Notes: generated by a model not told the origin, from the letters alone. Numbered from the stretch's first letter, positions 1-7,507 are shown. The stretch: DNA of 17,692 nucleotides from Candidatus Saccharimonadia bacterium (GCA_938050265.1 CALLJT010000066.1:1-17692), one strand, 5' to 3'. Numbers and translations are program-made.

Positions 1-556
1 TAAGCTTGCCGTACAAAAAGCTACCGCCTGTGAGTTCGAGCGTTACGCTTTTGATGCCAGCCTCTTCACCACTCGATTGTACGACTGTCTTGACCGACAC
101 ACTCTGTGTCTCTGAATAGCGTACATACATGCGGAGTAACATGTGCGCCCAGTCTTGCGCGTCAACCCCGCCCGCACCCGCGAATATACTGAGCAGTACG
201 TCATGTCCGTCGTAGGGACCGTTTAGCTGCAGTTCACGTTTTGCGCGCGCGAACTCAGCAGACAGCGTATCGAACTGCTCGTTAATCTCTTGCTCTAAAC
301 TGGCGTCATGCATTTCTGCGAGCTCCAGTATATCGTCGGCCTGACGCCTCATGCCCGTCCAATAGTCGACACGCTTAGCTACTGCTGCATGCTGTTTGCT
401 GACTTTCTGGGCGTTCTCTGTGTCACTCCAGAAATCCGCTGCCATCATCTGTTCATCGAGCTGCTGCTGAGTTTTCTGCAGGCCATCAATATCCAGCTGC
501 TCACATGCCGCTGTTATATCTATTGTCAACTGTCGTATATCGCCTGCTCGTGTCAT
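1..556 (-). CDS. prfB: Peptide chain release factor 2 (RF2), 3'-truncated by the window edge
   Basis: Translation-termination factor recognising UAA/UGA. The first 185 codons are present; the tRNA-mimicry and GGQ regions lie outside the window. Translating the minus strand from the ATG gives an N-terminal coiled-coil region (DFWSDTENAQKV) followed by GAGGVDAQDWAHMLLRMYV, the RF2 counterpart of E. coli GSGGTEAQDWASMLERMY, and then EEAGIKSVTLEL. The frame is open from the first codon: where most bacteria have the programmed CUU-UGA-C frameshift, this gene reads CTG GAT (Leu-Asp) in frame, so the autoregulatory frameshift is absent. An in-frame TAG lies upstream, which fixes the ATG as the first possible start. 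It is the last gene of the hpf-secA-M16-prfB run, 60 nt after the M16 gene. I see no good Shine-Dalgarno sequence; a TATACT hexamer sits 7 nt upstream. Confidence 0.95.
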   Translation of the reverse strand, partial: MTRAGDIRQLTIDITAACEQLDIDGLQKTQQQLDEQMMAADFWSDTENAQKVSKQHAAVAKRVDYWTGMRRQADDILELAEMHDASLEQEINEQFDTLSAEFARAKRELQLNGPYDGHDVLLSIFAGAGGVDAQDWAHMLLRMYVRYSETQSVSVKTVVQSSGEEAGIKSVTLELTGGSFLYGKL

Positions 557-569
557 GCATACCAGTATA
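557..569 (-). promoter_or_regulatory. Putative -10 element of prfB, leaderless arrangement
   Basis: Read on the minus strand, TATACT (564-569) lies 7 nt before the prfB ATG, so a start site at standard spacing would leave a 1-nt leader. No convincing -35 box is visible. An 8-codon open frame (MSAVYWYA) ends in a TGA that overlaps the prfB ATG as ATGA. It would be translated only if transcription enters from further upstream. Confidence 0.4.
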
Positions 570-616
570 CCGCACTCATCGCGAGCCTAGCCTATACGCT
601 TACATATTGTTTAGGT

Positions 617-1927
617 TTATTTTGCCTCAGGAGTATCTACTGGCCTGAACACTTCTTCGACATAGCTTTGCAGGTCATGGGCTGGTTTCTGCGTGACAGA
701 TCCAAGCGTGCCCAGCCCCCATAGATTAGCTTCGAAAAACTCCTGAGCTACAGAACTACAGTGGTCCGAGCGCAGATTCTTAACGAGACGCGGCAGTGAG
801 TTGAGATTAGATATTTCGTCGTTGAAATAATACTTGCCGTATCGTGACACAATACCGCCAGCTGTCTGACCTGCGCGCATCGTTTTGCCTAGCAAGTGCT
901 TTTTCGCAGCCTCAAAGTCCTGATCGTCTATGATTCCTGCTTTGAGACGCATCAGCTCATCACGCACCAATCGTATCAGTGGCTTGCTGTTCGTTTTACT
1001 GACCTGTGCCCCAACCCACCACGAACTCAGGTCATTCGCATAGTACGCTCCTGACCCCATCGAATACACCCAGCCGCGTTCGCGAGCCACACCAAAAATA
1101 CGCGAATACATCGTTTCTGTCAGCATAGTGTTCACCACTTTCATGGCGACTTTTTCTTGCTCGTTCAGTTCCCTCTGAATATACGCGTCGATATACAGAT
1201 AGATGTTTGGCACACTCGGCTTACGAATCACGAGCGGAGACTCGAGCTGACGAGCCTGTTCTGACGGCAGCTTGATCCTGCCGTCGCCTTTCGGGAGCAC
1301 CAGTCGTGTACGGAACATGTCTTCAATCTCTGAGTAATCACCTCTGAAATTTCCAGCGATAATAAACCGCGCGTTAGATAGTGTATGCGTAGCTGCATAG
1401 TGTTTGAGCAGGTCTGACCGACGAACGTTGTGCATGAGATCGACTCGTTCCTGATCAGTCAGCGACGCGAGTCCCATGCTCTGGCGCAGAGCGAGATTCA
1501 GATGACGAAAATGGTTATTGCCCCGCCCTATCAGCTCTTCGCGTACGTTGCTAAGCTCACTATCGAACTCTTCTTGAAGAAACTTCGGTGTACTAACCGC
1601 GTCGAGCATCAACCCAAGCACACGCTTCCACTCAAAATCTGCGACTTCTACTTCGTATGTGATGTCATAGACACCAGTGCTCGCGTTGTTATACGCACCG
1701 TTTTGTTCGATAGCCGCTTGGTAATCTCTGGCTTTCGGGAAGTAGTCGTTCGCACCAAGCAGGATATGCTCCATTAAGTGAGCTGTTTCCCATTTTTCTG
1801 TGTCGAGCAAAAACTCTCCAGCGCGGAAGCCGACTTCGGCCACGACAACACCTGTTTTGGGCGTATCAATGACGAGGCCTTTCAAGCCAGATGCAAACGT
1901 GAGCTCATGGACTTTATGACGTAACAT
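617..1927 (-). CDS. M16-family zinc metallopeptidase (pitrilysin/insulinase-like)
   Basis: Single M16 unit of 436 residues, the size of the half-size members that work as dimers or heterodimers. The inverted zinc motif HLMEH (HxxEH) is at residues 50-54, and the third ligand is Glu130 in NVREEL, 76 residues after the second His as the family requires, so the enzyme should be active. The C-terminal part (YGKYYFNDEISNLNSLP) fits the second M16 domain. There is no signal peptide, so it is probably cytoplasmic; the substrate is unknown. I chose ATG at 1927 over an in-frame TTG 12 nt upstream because GGGAG (1933-1937) is a well-spaced ribosome-binding site for the ATG. It lies between secA and prfB, where many bacteria have no gene, and 117 nt after secA with a repeat hairpin between. 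Confidence 0.9.
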   Translation of the reverse strand: MLRHKVHELTFASGLKGLVIDTPKTGVVVAEVGFRAGEFLLDTEKWETAHLMEHILLGANDYFPKARDYQAAIEQNGAYNNASTGVYDITYEVEVADFEWKRVLGLMLDAVSTPKFLQEEFDSELSNVREELIGRGNNHFRHLNLALRQSMGLASLTDQERVDLMHNVRRSDLLKHYAATHTLSNARFIIAGNFRGDYSEIEDMFRTRLVLPKGDGRIKLPSEQARQLESPLVIRKPSVPNIYLYIDAYIQRELNEQEKVAMKVVNTMLTETMYSRIFGVARERGWVYSMGSGAYYANDLSSWWVGAQVSKTNSKPLIRLVRDELMRLKAGIIDDQDFEAAKKHLLGKTMRAGQTAGGIVSRYGKYYFNDEISNLNSLPRLVKNLRSDHCSSVAQEFFEANLWGLGTLGSVTQKPAHDLQSYVEEVFRPVDTPEAK

Positions 1928-1950
1928 TACTGCTCCCAATGGTCGCTGAG

Positions 1951-2038
1951 CAGTGAGCAGTGAATAGTGAATAGTGAATAGCCACCGTCAGATCTTGCTC
2001 ACCTTCCACACTCATTGCTCTATGCTCATTGCTCATTG
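1951..2038. repeat. Inverted array of heptamer repeats (4 + 4 units)
   Basis: Between the secA stop and the M16 start there are four heptamers on the left (CAGTGAG, CAGTGAA, TAGTGAA, TAGTGAA; 1951-1978) and four on the right (CTCATTG, CTCTATG, CTCATTG, CTCATTG; 2011-2038). The right units are reverse complements of the left ones apart from G/A changes, so the arms can form a hairpin of about 28 bp with G-U pairs around a 32-nt loop. No T-run follows, so it is not a standard terminator. Heptameric short tandem repeats of this look occur in intergenic DNA of several bacterial groups; a function here is unknown. Confidence 0.8.
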
Positions 2039-2044
2039 CAGCTA

Positions 2045-4678
2045 TCATTTACGTCGGTTCTTTTTGCGGTTCTGACGTTGTGCTTTACGTTTTTTCGATC
2101 GGACTTTTTTGGCTTTGTTCGCAGCGGCTACAGATGACGCTTCGCTCACTGCTTTAAAATCATCTTCATCGAATTCTTCGATTGCCTCAATAATTTTGTC
2201 GGCGTTATCTACGCTGCCTCGTGCTGCACGAGTAAGTTCTGTTTCAATCGGGTCATGTACATGACTGTGCGCAACAGGACGAGCGTGGAACAATGCACGC
2301 AATACGTCGTGCCGCAGAACGCCCTGCATGTCTTCGAACATGACTTTTGACTGTCGTCGGTACTCCACGAGTGGATCACGCTGACCGACCGACATCCAGT
2401 GGATACCCTGCCGTAGATGATCCATATTCTCCAGGTGCTGCATCCATAAGTTGTCCATCACCTGTAGGTATATATCCCGCTGCACTTTGTCGATGATTTC
2501 ATCGCCAAACTCTTCAGATTTCTGCTTATAGAGTTTGAGCACTTCTTTTTCGAGTGACTGTGCGAACTTCTCTGCTTCTACGTCGAAAAGCCCGTCTATG
2601 ACGCTGTCTTCCAGTCCGAACACTTCTTTGAGCTGTGTTTCAAACTCGTCGCTATAGCTTTCAGGAGACTCGGCCATGTAGTGCACCTGCTCACTGATGA
2701 AATCTTTGATCTTGCCACTTATTTCTGTTTGCTTGAGGATTTCGCGGCGCAAGGTGTAGATAGCCATACGGTGACGGTTCATCACGTCATCGTACTGCAC
2801 GACGTTTTTACGCATATCGAAGTTAAACCCTTCGACACGTTTTTGCGCTGCTTCCAGACTTTTACTAATTACCCTGTTCTGTATCGGGGTCTGATCGTCG
2901 ATCTTCAGTCGGTTCATGACATTGGCGACGCGGTCACCACCGAACACACGCATGAGGTCGTCTTCAGTACTCACGTAGAACTGTGTATGACCCGGGTCAC
3001 CTTGACGGCCTGCACGTCCACGCAGCTGGTTATCTATACGGCGAGATTCGTGACGTTCCGCACCAATGACGTACAAACCTCCGAGCTCTTTCACGCCGTC
3101 GCCTAGTACGATGTCAGTACCACGGCCTGCTATGTTTGTCGCGAGCGTAACGGCTCCTTGCTGGCCGGCTTTTTCTACGATGTTTGCTTCTCTCTCGTTG
3201 TTTTTCGCGTTTAGGACTTCGTGTTTGATGCCGGCTTTCGTCAGCAAACGGCCGAGCTCTTCGTTGTGCTCGATCGCCCCTGTTCCGATCAAAACGGGCT
3301 GGCCGCTGTCTTGGAGTTCTTTCACCTGCTCGATTATGGCATCGTATTTACCGGCTTTGCTGCGGTAAATTTTGTCTGATTCGTCTTTTCGTGCGAGCGG
3401 CTTGTTTGACGGCACTTCGATTGTTTCGAGTGAGTAAATTTGGTGGAATTCTTCAGCCTCAGTTTTAGCAGTACCAGTCATACCTGACAGTTTTTCGTAC
3501 ATACGGAAATAGTTCTGGAAACTGATCGTTGCGAGCGTCATGGATTCCTGCTGGACTTCGACGTTTTCTTTGGCTTCTATCGCCTGGTGGAGGCCTTCGT
3601 TGTAGCGCCGCCCAGCCAAGAGTCGACCAGTGTGTTCGTCCACGATCACGACTTCGCCGTCTTTTGAGACAACATAATCTTTGTCGCGTTTGAACAGCGC
3701 TTCAGCGCGAAGCGCTTGGTCGAGGTGGAATATTGTCCGGATATTAGCAGTGTCGTAGAGGTTGCTGATGCCGAGGGCTTTTTCAACGAACGTGATACCA
3801 GCGTCAGTTAATACGACAGCACGACGTTTTTCGTCCACTTCAAAATGCTCGTCACGCTTGAGCTGGCGAGCAAGCTTAGAAAACTGCTCATAACTCACGC
3901 CACTCGTGGCCGACGGTGCGGATATGATCAGCGGTGTTCGAGCTTCGTCGATCAAGATCGAGTCTACTTCGTCCACGATCGCGAAATAATGTTCACGCTG
4001 GCGCAGCTGCTCGACTTCACGAACCATGTTGTCCCGCAGGAAATCAAACCCAAACTCGTTGTTTGTGCCATACGTTATATCTGCCGCATACGCTTCCTGG
4101 CGGGTGCACGGACGGAGGTGTTTGAGACGATAGTCTTTGCTGTCTTCGTTCGTGTACTCAGGGTCATACACATATGAGTGGTCAGGTATGATTACGGCTG
4201 TCTGCAGGCCAAGCGCGTGATAGACTTCTGCCATCCAGCCGGCGTCTCGTTGTGCGAGGTATTCGTTCACGGTCACGACATGCACGCCTTTGCCCGTGAG
4301 CGCATTTAGATACACCGGCAGTGTCGCAACAAGCGTTTTACCTTCACCTGTCTTCATTTCTGCTACTGTGCCTTCGTGCAGAACCATGCCACCGATAAGC
4401 TGCACATCGTAGTGACGCTGCTCTATTTGGCGCCACGCGGTTTCACGTACGACGGCAAATGCATCCGGTAGGATTTTGTCGAGGACTTTGTCCATCGCCT
4501 CTTTTGATTTTTTGTTTTCTAGTTTTGTGCGGAACTCGGCAGTCTTAGCTTTGAGTTTACTGTCAGACAGTTTTTTGTAGGTTTCTTCGAGTGCGTTAAT
4601 TTCTTTTGCACGTTTACTGAGTCGTTTAAGTGTTTTTGCCTCGGGGTCACCTAGTACTTTTTTGATCGCTTTCTTCAT
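2045..4678 (-). CDS. secA: Preprotein translocase ATPase SecA
   Basis: Motor of the Sec pathway, which pushes unfolded preproteins (for example the prepilins encoded in this window) through SecYEG. At 877 residues it has a normal core. Walker A MKTGEGKTL is at residues 108-116, the DEVD box at 236-239 (FAIVDEVDSILIDEARTP), the second motor domain carries IAGRGTDIVLG and QLRGRAGRQGDPG, and the helical scaffold has VMDNLWMQHLENMDHLRQGI. A segment around residues 165-192 (YVYDPEYTNEDSKDY) extends the first nucleotide-binding domain. The C-terminus lacks the Cys/His zinc motif that binds SecB and lipids; instead it ends in a strongly basic tail (KKRKAQRQNRKKNRRK). Upstream is a 116-nt gap to hpf with TATACT- and TATACG-like hexamers, so it may have its own promoter. 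The Shine-Dalgarno sequence is weak (GAGGG). Confidence 0.98.
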   Translation of the reverse strand: MKKAIKKVLGDPEAKTLKRLSKRAKEINALEETYKKLSDSKLKAKTAEFRTKLENKKSKEAMDKVLDKILPDAFAVVRETAWRQIEQRHYDVQLIGGMVLHEGTVAEMKTGEGKTLVATLPVYLNALTGKGVHVVTVNEYLAQRDAGWMAEVYHALGLQTAVIIPDHSYVYDPEYTNEDSKDYRLKHLRPCTRQEAYAADITYGTNNEFGFDFLRDNMVREVEQLRQREHYFAIVDEVDSILIDEARTPLIISAPSATSGVSYEQFSKLARQLKRDEHFEVDEKRRAVVLTDAGITFVEKALGISNLYDTANIRTIFHLDQALRAEALFKRDKDYVVSKDGEVVIVDEHTGRLLAGRRYNEGLHQAIEAKENVEVQQESMTLATISFQNYFRMYEKLSGMTGTAKTEAEEFHQIYSLETIEVPSNKPLARKDESDKIYRSKAGKYDAIIEQVKELQDSGQPVLIGTGAIEHNEELGRLLTKAGIKHEVLNAKNNEREANIVEKAGQQGAVTLATNIAGRGTDIVLGDGVKELGGLYVIGAERHESRRIDNQLRGRAGRQGDPGHTQFYVSTEDDLMRVFGGDRVANVMNRLKIDDQTPIQNRVISKSLEAAQKRVEGFNFDMRKNVVQYDDVMNRHRMAIYTLRREILKQTEISGKIKDFISEQVHYMAESPESYSDEFETQLKEVFGLEDSVIDGLFDVEAEKFAQSLEKEVLKLYKQKSEEFGDEIIDKVQRDIYLQVMDNLWMQHLENMDHLRQGIHWMSVGQRDPLVEYRRQSKVMFEDMQGVLRHDVLRALFHARPVAHSHVHDPIETELTRAARGSVDNADKIIEAIEEFDEDDFKAVSEASSVAAANKAKKVRSKKRKAQRQNRKKNRRK

Positions 4679-4794
4679 CTATATGCCGTCAAATCCCTCT
4701 CGTATACATGATAAATCTGTTTAGTTACAGCTAGTATATCGCAGGAGCACCCTCTAACGCGAGCGCTATCCGAGGTGAAAAGCACAACCAACCA

Positions 4795-5184
4795 TTAGCG
4801 ACGAAAACGAGGGGCTTTGATCTTACCGAGCACGCGGCGTGCACGAGAATTCATGCGTTTGTCGTGCGACTGTGAATGTTTTTCTTTGTGCTTTTTCAAC
4901 TGACTCTGTAGTTTTGCCTCTACTATATCAACTGCAGCAAACATGTTTACTGTAGACTCCTCTGCAGTCAGGCGAGCACCTGGTACGTGTAAAATAACTT
5001 CACAACTGCATTTTTTGCCTGCTTTTTTGCTCACGGATTCTTTGAGCTTCACATCTGCCCGCACAGAATCACGCTGATCTTTAGGTAGGTGTTTATCCAG
5101 TTTGCCTATCTTCTTGTTGATGTATTTTTCAAGATCTGTGGTGACTTCTGCTGAGATGCCTGATATCGCAATGTTATCTATCAT
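4795..5184 (-). CDS. hpf: Ribosome hibernation promoting factor / RaiA family
   Basis: Small ribosome-binding protein that blocks the mRNA/tRNA path and stabilises inactive ribosomes in starved cells. The 129-residue product starts with the typical beta strand IDNIAISGISAEVTTDLEKYI and continues with a helix rich in Lys, KLKES, the strand CEVILHVPGARLTAEE and MFAAVDIVEAKLQSQLKKHKEK, matching the single HPF/RaiA domain. It is longer than YfiA/Hpf because of a basic tail (residues 105-129, ending APRFRR) but lacks the C-terminal dimerisation domain of long HPF. Its ATG overlaps the serS stop codon (ATGA), so translation is likely coupled to serS. The order hpf-secA-prfB resembles that of Bacillus. 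Confidence 0.93.
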   Translation of the reverse strand: MIDNIAISGISAEVTTDLEKYINKKIGKLDKHLPKDQRDSVRADVKLKESVSKKAGKKCSCEVILHVPGARLTAEESTVNMFAAVDIVEAKLQSQLKKHKEKHSQSHDKRMNSRARRVLGKIKAPRFRR

Positions 5185-6479
5185 AGTGTTGTTCTGCCTC
5201 CCATATATTTTTGTAATACGTCCGGAACCCGCACTGTGCCGTCTTCGTTCTGGTAGTTCTCGACTACCGCGGCCAGAATACGACTTAGTGCGAACGCGGT
5301 TGCATCATTTGTGTGCAACAACTCTGTCTTGCCGTCTTTTTTGGTACGAGTGTTCAAGTCTCGCGTCTGATAATCGGTCATATAGTCGGCAGTGTGAGTC
5401 TCTATGTACCGGCCCTGCCCCGGGAACCAACAGTCAATGTCTACGCCGCTCGCATTTGCAGTCCCAATATCGGCTGTGCATTTCTCAATGAAGTTGTAGC
5501 GCAGGCCCAGCGCCTGTACAAAATATTCCTGAATTGCGATCATCAACTTATGTTCGTCAAAGCCCGTCTCTGCGTCGCTAAATATCTGCATTTCGAGCTT
5601 GTCGAACTGGTGCAAACGAATAATACCCTCTGTGTCTTTGCCATAAGTACCGGCTTCACGACGGAAGCTTGTACTATATCCTATATATCGTATAGGTAGT
5701 TGGTCTTGAGGGATGATCTCATCCCAATACATCGTACAGAGAGTGTGCTCTGCACTAGCGTTCAACCATAAGTCGTCACCTTCGAGCTTGTAGGTTGTTT
5801 CTTCTGCGTTCAGTCGTGCACTTGCTTTGTACGGTTCGGTGCGCAATAGTGCCGGGGGCAGTACCGGCACAAAAGGGGTCACTTTGATCTGGAGATCGTT
5901 ATCCTTTATAAGCCTCTCAATCACACTCTCGTCATCAAGTGTGTCCATCACAAACTGCACTATTGCAAACTGCAGACGGACAAGCCCACCTTTTAGGTAT
6001 ACAAACCTGCTCCCAGACACTTTTGCTGCACGTTCTTTGTCGAACAAGTCACGTTGCTTGGCTATCTCCCAGTGTGTGCGTGGTTCGAAGTCGAACTGAG
6101 GCTTTTCACCTACTGTCTTCTTGACGACGTTTTCATCCTCTGTCTCCCCTGTCGGTACATGGTTGAGCGGTATGTTTGGGATCGCCCCGAATAACTCATC
6201 AAACTCTTCTTCTGACTGTCTCAGCTGAGATTCGCGGTCGGCAAGCTCTACTTTGATCTGCTTGCCTTCGTCTATTGCAGCCTGGTCAGGTTTGCCTCCG
6301 CCTTTCATCTTGGCGCTGTTTTCGTTGCGCTTCTGGCGCAGGTCTTCGACCTGTCGGATCAGCTCGAGTCGCTCTGCGTCGAGTGCAAGGATCTTGTCAA
6401 CGTCGACATCGACTTGTTTTTCTTTGCTTTTTCGTTGTATCAGTTCCGGGTTATCCCGAAGTATTTGAATATCAATCAT
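5181..6479 (-). CDS. serS: Seryl-tRNA synthetase
   Basis: Class II synthetase charging tRNA-Ser. Residues 1-105 form the long antiparallel coiled coil that grips the tRNA variable arm (RLELIRQVEDLRQKRNENSA). The catalytic core follows: the serine-binding loop appears as SAE (242-244, usually TAE), motif 2 as TSFRREAGTYGKDTEGIIRLHQ (continuous at 270-291, key Arg273/Arg274/Glu275), and motif 3 as ALSRILAAVVENYQ (397-410, Arg400). The C-terminus VRVPDVLQKYMGG is typical. The usual SSCSN stretch before motif 3 reads THTAD here, a divergence I cannot interpret. Length 432 is standard. The start is supported by AGAGG 6 nt upstream. First gene of the serS-hpf unit. Confidence 0.97.
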   Translation of the reverse strand: MIDIQILRDNPELIQRKSKEKQVDVDVDKILALDAERLELIRQVEDLRQKRNENSAKMKGGGKPDQAAIDEGKQIKVELADRESQLRQSEEEFDELFGAIPNIPLNHVPTGETEDENVVKKTVGEKPQFDFEPRTHWEIAKQRDLFDKERAAKVSGSRFVYLKGGLVRLQFAIVQFVMDTLDDESVIERLIKDNDLQIKVTPFVPVLPPALLRTEPYKASARLNAEETTYKLEGDDLWLNASAEHTLCTMYWDEIIPQDQLPIRYIGYSTSFRREAGTYGKDTEGIIRLHQFDKLEMQIFSDAETGFDEHKLMIAIQEYFVQALGLRYNFIEKCTADIGTANASGVDIDCWFPGQGRYIETHTADYMTDYQTRDLNTRTKKDGKTELLHTNDATAFALSRILAAVVENYQNEDGTVRVPDVLQKYMGGRTTL

Positions 6480-6485
6480 AATCTA

Positions 6486-6497
6486 CCTCTTAGTATA
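6486..6497 (-). promoter_or_regulatory. serS ribosome-binding site (AGAGG) and -10-like TATACT
   Basis: On the minus strand TATACT (6492-6497) is followed at once by AAGAGG (AGAGG at 6486-6490) and then the ATG. At standard spacing a start from this -10 would cut off the Shine-Dalgarno sequence, so either transcription starts further upstream or the two signals are alternatives. No good -35 box is seen. Confidence 0.4.
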
Positions 6498-6566
6498 CAA
6501 TAGTTGTTCAAGGTTTTTTCGGTCATTTCACACAATTATGCTTGTGTTTTAGGAGGAGAGCTTCGC

Positions 6567-6852
6567 ATGTCCTTGAGTACAACACCAAACATCCCCCTAC
6601 ATTGACGAGGAGGGCAAGCTATTGCAGCTAGGTGTACGCACTGGATACATCATCCTAAAACCATACCACACGACTCAAGTAGACCCAAACGACTTAACGC
6701 TCGGAGCGTTAACAGGGGTAAAAAAATACGGATGGTATAGAAAGCTCAGGACCTCTGCAGTATTTCACATGGTTTTTTGTGCTACAGCCCAGGCACAACG
6801 CGACGTATGCTTTGCTGCGTACTCTTGGACAATTAACTCTTCAAGCTTTTGA
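6567..6852 (+). pseudogene. Frameshifted small-gene remnant running into direct repeat A
   Basis: A good Shine-Dalgarno sequence (AGGAGG, 6551-6556) precedes an ATG at 6567. The first frame reads MSLSTTPNIPLH and stops at 6605. Skipping one base in the run CCCCC (6593-6597) joins it to an open frame ending at 6852 and reading PYIDEEGKLLQLGVRTGYII, which looks like real protein sequence and follows in sense from MSLSTTPNI. From residue ~43 on, the frame is translated repeat A, which is probably not coding. The likeliest reading is the 5' end of a gene, damaged by a 1-nt insertion and cut off by the repeat. A sequencing error or +1 frameshifting at CCC-C are alternatives. Family not recognised. 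Confidence 0.35.
6691..6794. repeat. Direct repeat A (left border of the accessory patch)
   Basis: This 104-nt sequence is about 90% identical to 8921-9023: nine substitutions, all transitions, plus one 1-nt indel. It begins with the perfect dyad AACGCTCGGAGCGTT (6 bp stem, CGG loop). It also contains AAATAC/GTATTT (6724-6729 with 6760-6765), and a second hairpin of CTGCAG/CTACAG (6755-6760 with 6782-6787; one mismatch) capped by CACA/TGTG (6766-6769 with 6778-6781). It lies 61 nt past the 3' end of mazF. On the minus strand, GTATTTTTTT follows the AAATAC/GTATTT stem, so it might act as a terminator for mazF. Confidence 0.85.
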
Positions 6853-6855
6853 TAT

Positions 6856-7206
6856 TTATTCATTGTCGCTGCTCTTGTCGGTAAACATAGATCGCACGTC
6901 ATCTAGAATCCGTGACTGCGTGGGTAGCTTCAAGCATCCAAGTTTCTTTTTGATAATGCTCTGGTCGGCTGTGAATATTTTGTCTGGCCTAACGTAACTG
7001 TCTATCGGTAAGATACCCATCGAAAAATCCTCCCCTCTTATCCGTATTGCTGTGTTACTTGAGTAGGACCTAGATGTAATCTGGCAAAGTATTACGTCGC
7101 CATACTCCGCAACGGCTAGAACGAAAGCAGGCCGCATCTTCTGATCCGACAGGTCTGAGAACGGAAATGCACACGCAACAACGTCCCCTACTGCAAAAAC
7201 GCCCAT
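6856..7206 (-). CDS. mazF: MazF/PemK-family toxin endoribonuclease
   Basis: Toxin half of a type II toxin-antitoxin module; the family cleaves mRNA or other RNA at short sequences when its antitoxin is degraded. The product has 116 residues from the ATG at 7206 and shows the family hallmarks: the first strand FAVGDVVACAFPFSDLSD, the KMRPAFVLA strand with the conserved Arg-Pro, and DVILCQITS with the conserved Ser/Thr after the third strand. The C-terminal half (GILPIDSYVRPDKIFT) matches the end of the fold. I prefer ATG 7206 to an in-frame start 27 nt upstream because GAGG precedes it and the protein then begins at the first family strand. It overlaps the antitoxin gene by 19 nt, so the two are coupled. 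Confidence 0.85.
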   Translation of the reverse strand: MGVFAVGDVVACAFPFSDLSDQKMRPAFVLAVAEYGDVILCQITSRSYSSNTAIRIRGEDFSMGILPIDSYVRPDKIFTADQSIIKKKLGCLKLPTQSRILDDVRSMFTDKSSDNE

Positions 7207-7469
7207 GCCGTGTCCTCTTCTGGTTGCGACCAATCCTTCGCCAATGCTGATTCTGACAGTATTGATACCTCACTGGCTCCGTCGCCTACAGACTGCGTCA
7301 TTTTGACTTCCCGTACAGGAACGGTGGGTGCTGACGCGACAACCTCGATTATGCCTTGTTTGGCGCGCAACTCAACTTTTTGATCTTTCGCAAATCCACT
7401 CTGCTCCAAGAGCGCCTTGGGAATCCTAATCCCACGCGAATTTCCAACTGCAATAATTGACCGATTCAT
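7188..7469 (-). CDS. mazE: MazE/AbrB-family antitoxin
   Basis: Antitoxin of the pair with the downstream MazF-like toxin. The N-terminal half (residues 1-45) is a swapped-hairpin AbrB/SpoVT DNA-binding domain: IIAVGNSRGIRIPKALLEQ followed by a KVELRAKQGIIEVV strand. The C-terminal half (46-93) is polar and flexible, as expected for the segment that wraps round the toxin, and ends DTAWAFLQ. Length 93 is normal. It is expected to repress its own operon, which fits the palindromic sites just upstream. There is no ribosome-binding site; the promoter is placed so that the mRNA would begin about 3 nt before the ATG. Confidence 0.87.
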   Translation of the reverse strand: MNRSIIAVGNSRGIRIPKALLEQSGFAKDQKVELRAKQGIIEVVASAPTVPVREVKMTQSVGDGASEVSILSESALAKDWSQPEEDTAWAFLQ

Positions 7470-7470
7470 A

Positions 7471-7507
7471 GTAATTACATTGTAATTACATTTCTCTAAA
7501 TTGTCAA
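7471..7507 (-). promoter_or_regulatory. mazEF promoter overlapped by a double palindromic operator
   Basis: On the minus strand a perfect -35 TTGACA (7502-7507) and a -10 TACAAT (7479-7484) are separated by exactly 17 nt. Two copies of the self-complementary octamer GTAATTAC (7471-7478 and 7482-7489), 11 bp or one helical turn apart, cover the -10 and the start site. This is the layout expected for autorepression by the AbrB-type antitoxin; the binding itself is inference. Confidence 0.8.

Noticed and set aside
2681..4177. Plus-strand open frames across secA
   Set aside because: They are antisense shadows of a clear, full-length SecA; their translations show no recognisable domain.
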